This document shows, piece by piece, positions 1 to 10,052 of a stretch of DNA of 64,000 bases. The notes under the pieces were generated by a model. That model was given only the letters and a program-made list of their open reading frames with translations, was not told the DNA's origin and ran no database searches. Numbering within the stretch: position 1 is the stretch's first letter; every line of letters begins with the position of its first letter. Origin of the DNA: Serripes groenlandicus (lineage: Eukaryota > Mollusca > Bivalvia > Cardiida > Cardiidae); NCBI GenBank assembly GCA_031761405.1, contig JASEVX010000011.1:64314767-64378766 (forward strand), read 5' to 3'. Both the position numbers and the translations under genes were made by a program.

Positions 1-159
1 GTCATGCGGCCAATCAAGCGGCTGCATTTCACCTCATAAATTATTCATGAGTACAACATTTTGACAGCCAATTTGCCCAGGGTATCTTATTTTTTATGAA
101 TAGCCTGGGTACCGAGGATGCTATCATACATGCATCTTTTATCCCTGAACCCTTCTTGG

Positions 160-392
160 TGTTTTTTTCCTTTCCCACATGCAGATGCATCTTCAACATC
201 TTCAATTGCTTTTCAGCAGACGACACTTGAACAATTTCTCTTATTAAAAAGCAATTGTCTTCTCCCCAAAATAGCTTCTAACCTGCAATCTATAATTGTT
301 CATTTAATATTTAGAGAATTTTCCAATTGTTTCTTCCCAGGAGATTTCAAAGTTGTCTGCTGTGGATTTGTTGTATGTGGGGAAGGTTTAAG
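160..392. repeat. Degenerate TTAA MITE copy
   Basis: Starts with CCTTTCCCACATGCAGATGC and ends with TTGTATGTGGGGAAGGTTTAA. Between lie the family's CAGCAGACGAC and GTTGTCTGCTG blocks in inverted order and a decayed central AGCAATTT palindrome. Both ends are recognisable but the interior has drifted. The family is described in full at 44112-44333. Confidence 0.55.
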
Positions 393-753
393 CTGCTGTT
401 ACCAGAATATCCTTAAATAGCAGAGTTGTCTGCTTTGAACATATCGATAGAAAACTTTGAAACATAGTGGAAAATATGAAGCATCAATTTAATACAGAAA
501 TTAACTCAATGTGATACAAGTGAGATCACCAGGCCAAACAAAAAAGGAAATGCATACTAACTTGGACCACCTTGGAAATAAGTTAAGTGAAACAATTCAA
601 TTAAGAGAGGACATTGAAGGATGCTTCTAAAGTTTCAACACAAATGACCCAGTGGTTACAGAGGAGAAGATATTTGAAGCCAAAAGTTGACACACACTCA
701 CACGCCATGACATAATTAAGCTTGAATTGCTTTCAGGTGCTAAAAATTAATTT
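393..753. other. No recognisable feature
   Basis: AT-rich sequence. I see no long open frame, tandem repeat or terminal inverted repeat here. Confidence 0.5.
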
Positions 754-968
754 AACAAGAAACCGCTGAAGACGGTAAGGCCGGATTGTCGGCAATTTGA
801 CATTGAAAATCGACAAACCAAGGTCAAGGTCAAAAGTAACCATAGAAATCAATAGAAATTGTTACTGGTTACCTTCAGGCAAAGTTTCAAGTTTGTAACC
901 CTTTCCAGTGCTGAGGGACGGACGGACATCGCCAATCTATAGACCGGAATTGCTAGAGCAATCCGGCC
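754..968 (+). mobile_element. Short HINE-like element (single-unit)
   Basis: The 5' side reads AACAAGAAACCGC, then GGCCGGATTG at 779-788. The 3' side has a short GACGGACGGAC microsatellite and a terminal hairpin ending in CAATCCGGCC at 959-968, the exact reverse complement of the 5' block. One AAGGTCAAGGTCAAAAG core lies between. The plan (AACAAG start, internal core, ACGG-type microsatellite, hairpin complementary to the 5' end) matches the longer tandem arrays elsewhere in the window. Assignment to the Helentron-derived class is inference. Confidence 0.55.
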
Positions 969-984
969 AAAAATGTGTGGACTA

Positions 985-1060
985 TGACTCTTTCGAGCAA
1001 TTTGTCCTTTTCCACCATATTTTCCAAAGTTATCTGCTGGGAAACACAATTTAGAATCAA
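985..1060. repeat. MITE fragment
   Basis: Contains GAGCAATTTGTCCTTTTCCA, then TTCCAAAGTTATCTGCTGGG, matching the right half of the TTAA MITE. It lies directly after the short HINE-like element, so it may be the remainder of an interrupted copy. Confidence 0.45.
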
Positions 1061-1107
1061 ACATTAGGTTATCACTTGGCTATTGATTGTATTCATTTAA
1101 GCAAACT

Positions 1108-1565
1108 GCCTTGCTGGTATAGTGGTAAAATGTCAACCTTGTGTGTTGGAGGTTGTTTGTTTGATCCGTGGAATTTAGCCTCGGTCATACCAAAGGCTGA
1201 AATCGTTTAGCATTACGACTGACTTGCTGGTGTGAGGATAAATGAACCAGTAGTACTGGTAGATTACCCTGAGGATATCGAGGGCTTGGCGTGAAACGGT
1301 TGTAACTTAAATTGGTATTTTTTTACCAAGGTTAATCACCTCGCCATTAAGTCTTTATAAGCGTTAAATCATTTTACTTGGTAAACAATGGAAATTTAGG
1401 TGCCATTGCTCGTTCTGAGCAATGGCACCTAAATTTGCATTGTTTACAAAGGGGTCAAAATTGCCCCTAAACCAGGGTTTTCAAAATAGGTTTTTAGTTA
1501 CAACCGTTTCACGCCAAGCCCTCGATATAACTGAACAATTTGTGAAAGCGGTGTAAAACACCATA
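1108..1565 (+). mobile_element. tRNA-headed SINE, interrupted
   Basis: The head resembles a tRNA, closest by eye to tRNA-Gly or tRNA-Asp. It has an A-box-like CTGGTATAGTGGTAAAATG and a decayed B-box-like TTTGTTTGATCC near 1155-1166. The body continues to CCCTGAGGAT, is interrupted by a palindromic MITE (1276-1528), and resumes as AACTGAACAATTTGTGAAAG, then GGTGTAAAACACC and an ACAAACAAACAAA tail. The tail suits a molluscan SINE 3' end. The B box is mutated, so it is not a functional tRNA gene. Confidence 0.6.
1276..1528. mobile_element. Palindromic MITE inside the SINE
   Basis: A 30-bp or longer terminal inverted repeat: TCGAGGGCTTGGCGTGAAAC at the left, its complement ending GCCCTCGATA at the right. 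The centre holds a second perfect palindrome, GTGCCATTGCTCG facing GAGCAATGGCAC. The flanking dinucleotide TA and the clean break in the SINE suggest a Tc1/mariner-type TA insertion. There is no coding capacity. Confidence 0.65.
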
Positions 1566-1842
1566 CAAACAAACAAAGTATTCTTTTAATTCCACTTAGG
1601 GTGTTATTCTGTGACTGAAGCTTCTATAAATGAGCCTGTCCATGCGATTTACAAGTTGACATTTGTGAACGGTTTAGATTCAGATGAAAATGCACACTGT
1701 TCACATATCTTACTTATATAATACGTTTGTTGGAAGCTTCTGTCAACTTCTGTAAATTTTGATAAGACTGAGCAGTTATATAGGCTGATCTGAACCTTCT
1801 CTGTTCAGTAATGCCATTTTAATAACTTTTCCCATGGACAGA
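1566..1842. other. No recognisable feature
   Basis: AT-rich, with no supported element. Confidence 0.4.
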
Positions 1843-2068
1843 CTAAACCCTTTCCCACCTGTCGACGCATTTTGACGCATATGCAGCAGACGAATTTTGA
1901 AAACATTGTGACAAAAGGAGAAATTGCTCAAATCAAGCAATTCCACCTTTTGCCACAATATTTTCAACTTCTTTAACTAATTAAACTTTCATTTATAGAG
2001 TTTTCTTCCAGACCTTGAGGAATTAAATGTTTTCAAAGTCGTCTGCTGCGAATTTGATGAAAGTTTAA
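1843..2068. mobile_element. TTAA MITE copy
   Basis: Runs from TAAACCCTTTCCCACCTG to GATGAAAGTTTAA. The central hairpin GGAGAAATTGCTCAAATCAAGC pairs imperfectly with the following AATTCCACCTTTTGCC. The left flank is TAAA rather than TTAA, so it has drifted. Confidence 0.65.
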
Positions 2069-2305
2069 ACTATGTTTCCATGATAATTTTTTCCTCTCTG
2101 TCATGACATATTCATTCATTGGATGTAATTGATGACATAAACATGCAAATTGCTTCCAATTTATTGATCAAAACTGGATTAACCCTTTCCCTCATATGAC
2201 AAGTATGCAGCAGAAGACTATGAACATATTTTGTCCAAAAATAGAAAATCTCTATAATTAAATGGATAACCTATGACTAAAAGTGGAAAACATTGTGGCA
2301 AAAGG

Positions 2306-5284
2306 TGTTTGGTCTTGTCAGCTAAATAACTTTAGAAGCTTAATTAAAGCCTTTGTCTAATTATCACCAGTTTTTTTTTTCAGAATGTGTATGGGCATAA
2401 TATCTTGGACAAGTTTGATAACTAGCCATATCGCTTAAGTCAATTAAGAGTTATCGCCCTTTAATTATAGAAATTACCTAAAATTGGTCTAGTCAGCTAA
2501 ACAACTTTAATTGCCTTTGTCCTATCATCACCAAATTGGATAGAATGTGTATTGGCATAATATCTTAGCCAAATTCGATAACTAGATATATCGCTTTAGT
2601 CAATCAAGAGGTATCGCCCTTTAATAATAGAAGTTACCTAAAATTGGTCTTGTCAGCCCAATAACTTAAGAAGCCTTTGTCCAATCATCATCAAATTTTG
2701 TGAATTGACATAATATCTCAGCCAAGTTCGATAACTAGCCGTATCGCTATAGTCACTCTAGAGTTATTGCCCTTTAATAATAGAAATTGCCTAAAATTGA
2801 TCTTGTTAGCTCAATAACTTTAGAAGCCTTTGTCCAATCACCACCAAATTTAGTTAAAATGTGTATTGGCATAATATCTCTTATAACCAGCCATATCGCT
2901 GTGGTCAATCAAGAGTTATTGCCCTTTAAATATAGAAATTAGCTGAAATAGGACTGGTATTGTCCGATCAATTACTTTAAAAGCCTTTGTCCTGTCACCA
3001 CCAAATTTTCTCAGAATGTGTATTGGCAAAATATGTAGGACAAGTTCGATTACCAGCCATATCGCTTCATTCACTGGAGAGTTATTGCCCTTTAATTATA
3101 GAAACTAGGGATTGCTTTTTTGAAAAAGCGCTTGTCTCCCCATTTTTGTGGTTGAATGGGAGGAAAAGAAATGATTGAGATGAATTTTTTAGTTCACCTA
3201 GTGACCTCAAAATCAATAGGGGTCATTTGCTGGTGGTGACCAACCTGCACACCAAGTATGAGCGTTGTTGAGTTATTGAGTAAAAAACATTTTTCAGCTG
3301 AAGGTTACCATGACCTTGACCTTGTGACCTCAAAATCAAACAAAATCAAAAAGGGTCATCTACTGGTTAGGACCAACCTGCACACCAGGTATGAAGTTCC
3401 TCGACATAAGCATTCTTTAGTTATTGAGCGGAAATCATTTTTCCAACCTGCACACCAAGTATGAGGGTTTGAGTTATTGAGTTAAAACCATTTTTCAGTT
3501 GAAGGTTACCATGACCTTGACATTTGACCTGGTGACCTCAAAATCAATAGGGGTCATCTGCTGGTGGTGACCAACCAGCACACCAAGTATAAACTTCCAT
3601 GGCCAAAGCATTCTAGTTATTAAGCAAAAACAATTTTTCAGCTCATTGTTACCGTGGCCTTGACCTTTGACCTTGTGACCTCAAAATCAATAAGGGTCAT
3701 TTACTGGTTAGGACCAACCTGCACACCAGGTATGAAGTTCCTCAACATAAGCATTCTTTAATTATTGAGCGGAAACCATTTTTCAGCTGAAGGTTACCAT
3801 GACCTTGCCCTTTGACCAAGTGACCTCAAAATCAAAAGGGGTCATCTGCTTGTGGTGACCAACCTGCACACCAAGTATGAAGTTCCTCGACATAAGCATT
3901 CTTTATTTATTGAGCCAAAACCATTTTTCAGTTGAAGGTTACCATGACCGTGACCTTTGACCTAGTGACCTCAAAATCAATAGGGGTCATCTGCTGGTGG
4001 TGACCAACCTGCACACCAAATATTAACTTCCATGGCCAAAGCATTCTACAGTTATTTATCAAAAACAATTATTCAGCTCTTTGTCACTGTAACCTTTCAG
4101 CTCATTGTCACTGTGACCTTTCAGCTCAAGGTCACTGTGACCTTGACTTTAGATGTACTGACCTCAAAATCAATAGGGGTCGTCTACTGGGCATAGCCAA
4201 CCTGCATACGAAGTATCAAGTTCCTCTGCTTAAGCATTCTTCAGTTATTGAGCGGAAACCATTTTTTACCTCACAAGGTCACCATGATCTTGACCTTTGA
4301 ACTTCTGACATCAAAATCTATAGGGGTCATCTACTGGTCATGACCAACCTGCATACTGAGAGAATGAAGTTCCTACGCCCAAGCGTTCTTCAGTTATTGA
4401 GCGGAAACAAGTGTGACAGATGTGACCTTGACCACTGTGACCTCGCCCTTTGACCTAGTGACCTCAAAATCAATAGGGGTCATTTGCTTTGGTAACCAAC
4501 CTGCACACCAAGTATGAAGTTCCTGGGCCCAAGCAGAAACAATTTTTCAGCTCATTGTCACTGTGACCTTTCAGCTCAAGGTCACTGTGACTTTAGACGT
4601 ACTGACCTCAAAATCAATAGGGGTCTTCTTCTGGGCATGGCCTACCTGCAAACGAAGTATCAAGTTCCTCTGCCTAAGCATTCTTCAGTTATTGAGCAGA
4701 AACTATCTTTTACCTCACAAGGTGACCATGACCTTGACCTTTGACCTTCTGACATCAAAATCAATAGGGGTCAGCTACTGGTCATGACCAACATGCATAC
4801 CAAGTATGAAGTTCCTACACCCAAGCGTTCTTCAGTTATTGAGCTGAAACAAGTGTGACAGACGGAAGGACGGAACGGGCACAAACAATATGTCACCCCC
4901 ATGTATTGGGGAGACATAATTACCTCTTATTGGTCTTGTCCCATCAAACACTTTGAAGCTTTTATCAAATCATCACCAAATTTAGTCAGAATGTGTATGG
5001 GCATTATATCTCGGACAAGTGCTATAATTAGCCATATCGCTTGAGTCATTGTATTTGATCATCACCAATTAAGACAATATCATATGTTGCTGGGCAGAAT
5101 ATCTTGGTCAGGTTCAATAACTGAATAACCATGTTATCTTAGTCACTCCACACTTATATCCCTCGAAATGGTCAAAACTATATCAACAGTGTCCGCTATC
5201 TAAATTTGCCTGACGTACAACCAATTATCACTATACTTGGTCTCAAAAAAATAGGTCGGGCGTATTTTGTGACATTTTAGCGCT
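2306..5284 (+). mobile_element. HINE-like element, ~160-bp tandem units
   Basis: About five units of roughly 160 bp between 2310 and 3108, each carrying TTGCCTTTGTCC, CATCACCAAATT, GTATTGGCATAATATC and GAGTTATCGCCCTTTAAT. More units follow at 4921-5170. The array is broken by another tandem element at 3109-4920. Units diverge by point changes and small indels, so this is an old array. I did not find a terminal hairpin for this family. Confidence 0.55.
3109..4920 (+). mobile_element. HINE-like element with ~145-bp tandem units (DR1-rich)
   Basis: The 5' end has hairpin GCTTTTTTGAAAAAGC followed by TTGTCTCCCCA. Then come about twelve units of 140-150 bp with ACCAACCTGCACACCAAGTA, AGTTATTGAGCGGAAACC, GACCTTGACCTTTGACC and CAAAATCAATAGGGGTCAT. 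The 3' end has a GACGGAAGGACGG microsatellite and TTGGGGAGACATAATTA. The 5' GTCTCCCCA is the reverse complement of the 3' TGGGGAGAC. It is nested inside the 160-bp array at 2306-5284. The layout is that of bivalve pearl/HINE elements; the class call is inference. Confidence 0.65.
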
Positions 5285-5415
5285 CTTGTTTGAATTTTGA
5301 GCAATTTTTCCTTAAGTGCACGATGTTTTCAAAAGTCGTCTGCTGCAGATGCGTCAATAGGTGGGAAAGGGTTAAAACATATATGCAAAGATATGGAAAA
5401 TCTCTATATACATAT

Positions 5416-5438
5416 AAAAAAAAAAAAAAAAAAAAAAA
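5416..5438 (+). repeat. Poly(A) tract, 23 A
   Basis: An uninterrupted run of A just after the right half of a MITE. There is no retroposed gene upstream, so it is probably simple slippage. Confidence 0.8.
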
Positions 5439-5449
5439 GAAAATTGCAA

Positions 5450-5610
5450 CTCTTCAATACATGAAAGCTGCAGATGCATCAAAATATGTCTGCTACTAAA
5501 ATGGCAAAGAAGTGAGAATATTGTGTAAATGAAGAAGCAGTTGCTAGAATTCAACAATTTCTCCTGACTTTTGTAAGTCGTCTGCTGCAAAGATATCATA
5601 TTTTAGCCTT
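5450..5610. repeat. MITE-derived fragment
   Basis: CTGCAGATGCATCAAAATATG at the left and GTAAGTCGTCTGCTGCAAAG at the right match the family's subterminal blocks. The flanking CCCTTTCCC ends are lost. Confidence 0.4.
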
Positions 5611-5967
5611 CTGTTACAGGGAAAGAATAAATCAAGTTTTGATATCGTTTCTTGGTTTCAAAAATCATCTTATCCAAAATTTATGGTGAAAGGATAGGCT
5701 CTGAAAATAAATTTTACGACCCAATTTTATGAGCAGGCGGAAAACAAATTGGATGATCTTGGAAAACTGATGTATCCAAAGTGTCAAACATGCAAGCTTT
5801 GGTAGACTGGATGACATTTATGCGTAGAATTTTCTGAAAAAGAATTTGTTCACCTTTTCTGCATGCAATATACTATGTATTGACCTACATGGGGGATTTT
5901 TTTACAGTGATAAAAGGGCTGAGATTAAACACCTTGTTAAATTAGCAGAAACATAACCGAACATGCA
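5611..5967. other. No recognisable feature
   Basis: AT-rich, with no repeat or open frame that I can support. Confidence 0.4.
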
Positions 5968-6315
5968 TTAACCCAGACGATTTCTTACGCCTCTGCAGCA
6001 GACATCTTTTAAACAAAATTATGGCAAAAGGAGAAATTTCCCATTATGAGCAATTTCTCCTTTTGCCACAAAATTGTCAACTTCATTCAATCAATGTACT
6101 TTCATTTATCACATTTTTGGACATGTTTTCGAACTTGTCTTCTGCCGAGATTTACCACCTTGTGAAAATAGCAGAAACATAACCAAACATGCATAACCCA
6201 TTTACACATTAAGATCTGCAAGAGATAACTTTTGACTATTTTTCCATAATTTTGAATAGATGCTTTCAAAATCGTCTTGATGTAGATTTGTTGTATGTGG
6301 GAAAGGTTTAAGGAT
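5968..6315. repeat. Two adjoining degenerate MITE copies
   Basis: 5968-6150 starts TTAACCCAGACGATTTC and has a good central hairpin (GGCAAAAGGAGAAATT facing GCAATTTCTCCTTTTGCC). 6190-6312 starts AACCCATTTACACATTAAG and ends TTGTATGTGGGAAAGGTTTAA. Both are internally deleted. Confidence 0.5.
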
Positions 6316-6585
6316 GTGCACATCTCCTTTTGGAATATTATAAAAGCAGCTTTCTAGGAAATGTCATTGGATACCAAGTTTTTGCGGCTGATATAGCATG
6401 TACATGCATGATGGTATAATAACACAGTGCGTAATAATCTAGGGACCATAACTCTGTTTAAAACTACAACTGAGTATGCCATTATGATAATTATGCACAT
6501 CTCAACTTGGCAAAGGATTCATTAAATTCCAGGGCTACTGACTAATTAATGGCATGAATGTTGGTATATACCACTATTTATAAAT

Positions 6586-7478
6586 AGAGATTGCTTTTTT
6601 GAAAAAGCGCTTGTCTCCCCATTTGTGTGGTCGTAGAGGAGGAAAAGAAATGATGGGAGTCAAAATCAATAGGGGTCATCTACAAGTAAGGACCAACCTG
6701 CATACCAAGTATGAAGTTCCAGGGCATAAGCGTTCTCGAGTTATTGCGTAAAAACGATTTTTCAGCTGAAGGTTACCGTGACCTTGACCTTTGACCTTGT
6801 GATCTCAAAATTAAACAAAATCAATAGGGGTCATCTACTAATTAGGACCAACCTGCACACTAAGTATGATTTATTGAGTAAAAAAAATGTGTTCAGGTGA
6901 ATGTTACTGTGACCTTGAACTTTAGTTATTGAGCGGAAACCATTCTTCAGCTGAAGGTTACAATGACCTTGACCTTTGACCTTTTGACCTCAAAATCAAT
7001 AGGGGTCATCTACAAGTTAGGACCAACATGCAAACCAAGTATGAAGTTCCTGGACATATGCGTTTTTGAGTTATTGAGTAAAAAACATTTTTAAGCTGAA
7101 GGTTACCGTGACCTTGACCTTTGACCTTGTGACCCCAAATCAAACAAAATCAATAAGGTTCGTCTACTGGTTAGAACCAACCTGCACACCAGGTATGAAG
7201 TTCCTCGACATAAGCATTCTTTAGTTGAGCGGAAACCATTTTTCAGCTGAAGGTTACCATGACCTTGACCTTTGACCTAGTGACCTCAAATCAATAGGGG
7301 TCATCTGCTGGTGGTGACCAACTTGCACACCAGGTATTAACTTCCATGGCCAAATCATTCTACAGTTATTAAGCAAAAACTGTTTTTCAGCTCATTGTTA
7401 ATGTGACCTTGACCTTTGACCTTGTGACCTCAAAATCAAACAAAATCAATAAGGGTCATCTACTGGTTACTTCAGCTG
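6586..7478 (+). mobile_element. HINE-like element, 3'-truncated copy
   Basis: Its 5' end (GATTGCTTTTTTGAAAAAGC, then TTGTCTCCCC) is nearly identical to that of the 3109-4920 element, and its ~145-bp units are the same family. It has five GACCTTGACCTTTGACC boxes. It stops abruptly inside a unit at about 7478, next to a MITE fragment, so the microsatellite and terminal hairpin are missing. Confidence 0.65.
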
Positions 7479-7556
7479 AAGGTTACCTATGTTTTGACAA
7501 AATATGTTCAAAGTCGTCTGCTGCAGAATTGTCGTATGAGGGAAAGGGTTAATGGC
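7479..7556. repeat. Right end of a TTAA MITE
   Basis: CTATGTTTTGACAAAATATG, then GTCGTCTGCTGCAGAATTG, then TATGAGGGAAAGGGTTAA: the last ~75 bp of a typical copy. The left part is absent. Confidence 0.65.
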
Positions 7557-8113
7557 ATGAATGTTGGTATATACCACTATTTATAATAATTAAGGGACCA
7601 TAACTTTGTAAAAGAGCATTCAACTGGAATGCAATTAGAATATTACATGTCTCAATCCTTTTTGTATAGAAGATTCCTGTAAAATTTCATAGACTTCCAC
7701 CCAAAGGTAGCCTGGATAATTATGATGTTGGAATATCAACACTTGAAATAATGAATCCATGCACCGGGCATTGTCACTTTATGGCAAGAGCAAATTCTCT
7801 TTTTGCTAGAATGTTTTCAAGTTAAGAACCCTCAGATACATCAAAATGTATCTGCACATAGGAAAGGATGAAATAATAATTTCTTCATGTGGCTGCAGAC
7901 CATCCTTTCCTAAAAAATATTGGAATCTAAAAGGGTCACCATAGGCTAATGCTCTTGATAAATTTCATTTTTGACATCACAAAAGTAACAAAACACAAAA
8001 GTGTCTGTGTTTTAGATTTATTGTCTCTTAGGCATGTTCCGGTTTCTCTTAATTCACCCTTCTATTCACAACCTGACATGGTATTTTCGGTACTGTCTGC
8101 TTATAGAAATCAT
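7557..8113. other. No recognisable feature
   Basis: Unique-looking AT-rich sequence with one possible eroded MITE piece near 7790-7870 (GCAAGAGCAAATTCTC, TTTTGCTAGAATGTTTTC). No gene signal. Confidence 0.4.
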
Positions 8114-8326
8114 TTAACCCTTTCCCACATACAACACATCTGCAGCAGACAACATTGAAAACAGCTACTAAAGATAGGGAAAATCTCTAGAAATGAAGGT
8201 TTTATTACTGAAAAAAGTCGAAAAACATTGTGTCAAAAGGAGAAATTGCTCGTTTTGAGCACGATGTTTTCAAAAGTCGTCTTCAGCAGATGCGTCAAAA
8301 TGTGTCTATAGGTAGGAAAAGGTTAA
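8114..8326. mobile_element. TTAA MITE copy
   Basis: TTAACCCTTTCCCACATACA to GGTAGGAAAAGGTTAA, TTAA at both ends. It belongs to the CACATACAAC subtype; the central hairpin is GGAGAAATTGCTCG facing an eroded GAGCACGATG. Confidence 0.7.
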
Positions 8327-8469
8327 GGTTAAGGAAATAATTTGTAACACATATTATAATGAAATTGGAAATTCAAACTCAAGTAGTCCACTGATGAAAA
8401 AGGAGGAAATTATTGTCTGCAATTGACAGAGAAAGGGATAACCTACTTTCGATACTTTCTGAAATACTT

Positions 8470-9310
8470 ATTTTAACTCTTTTCCAGGCATCATTAATCT
8501 GCATCACACTGTTCACACAACATTGAAAATATCTCGGCAAGAATGTGCAAAAATCCCCAGAATTGAAAGTACCTGTATATATTTATTGAAATGAATTAAA
8601 AGCATTGTGGCAAAAGGAGAAATTGCTTATTATGAGATTATTATGGGCAATTTCTCCTTTTGCCACCTTTTTTCATATGCATCTGCTGAAGAGGGGTCTA
8701 AAAGCGTTTAAAAAGGTTTATAAGTGCTGCAGTTGTTCAGTGAGTAGTCAAGTGTCCTTTAACCCTTTCCCTCATATAGACGCTTTCTGACGCCTCTGCA
8801 GCAGACGGCTTTTTGAAAACATAGTGACAAAAGAAGAAATTGCTCAAAACGAGCAATTTCTCCTTTTGACACCATGTTTTCGACTTTTAGTCATAGGTTA
8901 TCCATTCAATTAAAGAGACTTTCTATGTTTTGACAAAATATGTTCAAAGTCGTCTGCTGCAGAATTGTCGTATGAGGGAATTAGAATTGTCGTATGAGGG
9001 AATTGAGGGTTAAGTAAATAAATTTTCAGTCTTTTCCAGGCATCATTAATCTGCATCACACAACATTCAAAATATCTCGGCAAAAATGTGCAAAAATCTC
9101 CATAATTGAAAGTACCGGTATATATTTATTGAAATGAATTAAAAGCATCGTGGCAAAAGGCAAAATTGCTTATTATGAGCAATTTCTCCTTTTGCCTTAT
9201 TTTTTTCAAACGACATCTGCTGAAGAGGCGTCTAAAAGCATCTGAAAGGTTTATAAGTGCTGCAGTTACTGTAACGTTCTATTCATTTAGTGTCCTTTAA
9301 GTAAATAAAT
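8470..9310 (+). repeat. ~270-bp direct duplication flanking a MITE
   Basis: 8476-8762 and 9029-9302 are near-identical (TTTTCCAGGCATCATTAATC, AATATCTCGGCAA, TATATATTTATTGAAATG, GTGTCCTTTAA). The unit itself includes MITE-like sequence. The first copy is interrupted after CCTTTAA by the MITE at 8759-9013. The second reads straight through CCTTTAAGTAAATAAATG, giving an empty site. Confidence 0.65.
8759..9013. mobile_element. TTAA MITE copy with duplicated 3' end
   Basis: Starts TTAACCCTTTCCCTCATATA and ends GGGTTAA. The segment AGAATTGTCGTATGAGGGAA occurs twice in a row at the right end. The internal hairpin AAATTGCTCAAAACGAGCAATTT is perfect. It sits on TTAA in one copy of a local duplication whose other copy is empty. 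Confidence 0.8.
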
Positions 9311-9609
9311 GTACACAGTAAAGAAGAAATTTTTCGGTTTTTCTCACAACGATTTTCTTCCAAAAAGTCGTTAAATTTTCTTCAAAGGGTTAAAAACAAT
9401 AAAGGGCTTTAAAAAGAATTACCCAAGGAATAAAATAATCAGACATCAGATTGCTGGGATATTTCGGGATTTTAACTTCAAATTTGTTTTTCAATACGAC
9501 ATTGATTCTGTTATAGTACTAACATATTCATGAGATTTGTCAACATCATGTAGCTTCAGTTGTGTAACTCTCGAATTTATGTGCTTTGCAGTCGGAAGAA
9601 GACTCTATC

Positions 9610-9814
9610 TTAACCTTTTTCCAACTACAGACACTTTCAGAAGCCAGAGACTGTAGCAGATGACTTTTGAATACATTGTCGGAAAAGGCGAAATTGCTCA
9701 TATTGAAAAATTTCTACTTTTGCCACAATGTTTTCAACTCTATTCAACAATTAAACTTTCATTTATAGCAGTTTTTATCTGCTGCAAACTTGTTGTGTGT
9801 GGGAAAAGGGTTAA
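9610..9814. mobile_element. TTAA MITE copy
   Basis: TTAACCTTTTTCCAACTACA to GTGTGGGAAAAGGGTTAA. The ends are intact, but CTGCAGCAGAC and its partner have mutated (CTGTAGCAGATGAC, ATCTGCTGCAAAC). Confidence 0.6.
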
Positions 9815-9939
9815 AAACAAAATGGTTTTCATTCACTCTCCTGTCTCAGCAACAATTAGCTTTTTGTGGCGATTGGTTTGACAATCGCCACAATGATAAC
9901 AGACACAACAACAACGAAAAAATTTATTTCACAGGCACC

Positions 9940-10052
9940 GGCCCATTTTAACGCATTAATATCTGCAGCAGATGGCTTTTGAAAGCATTGTGGCAAAAGG
10001 AGAAACGACTCATGAAAATGATGTTTCTACTCTTTTTTCAAAAGAATATAAC
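9940..10052. repeat. MITE fragment
   Basis: ATATCTGCAGCAGATGGC, TTGTGGCAAAAGGAGAAAC and ATGATGTTTCTACTC mark the left two thirds of a MITE. Neither end is clear. Confidence 0.4.

Larger units (their letters stand above)
2179..5375. mobile_element. TTAA MITE split by nested elements
   Basis: The left half is 2179-2305 (TTAACCCTTTCCCTCATATG to GTGGCAAAAGG). The right half resumes at about 5285-5375 (GAGCAATTTTTCC, GTCGTCTGCTGCAG, GGGAAAGGGTTAA). TTAA closes both outer ends. The two halves together make one ordinary MITE, so the intervening ~2.98 kb inserted later. Confidence 0.65.
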
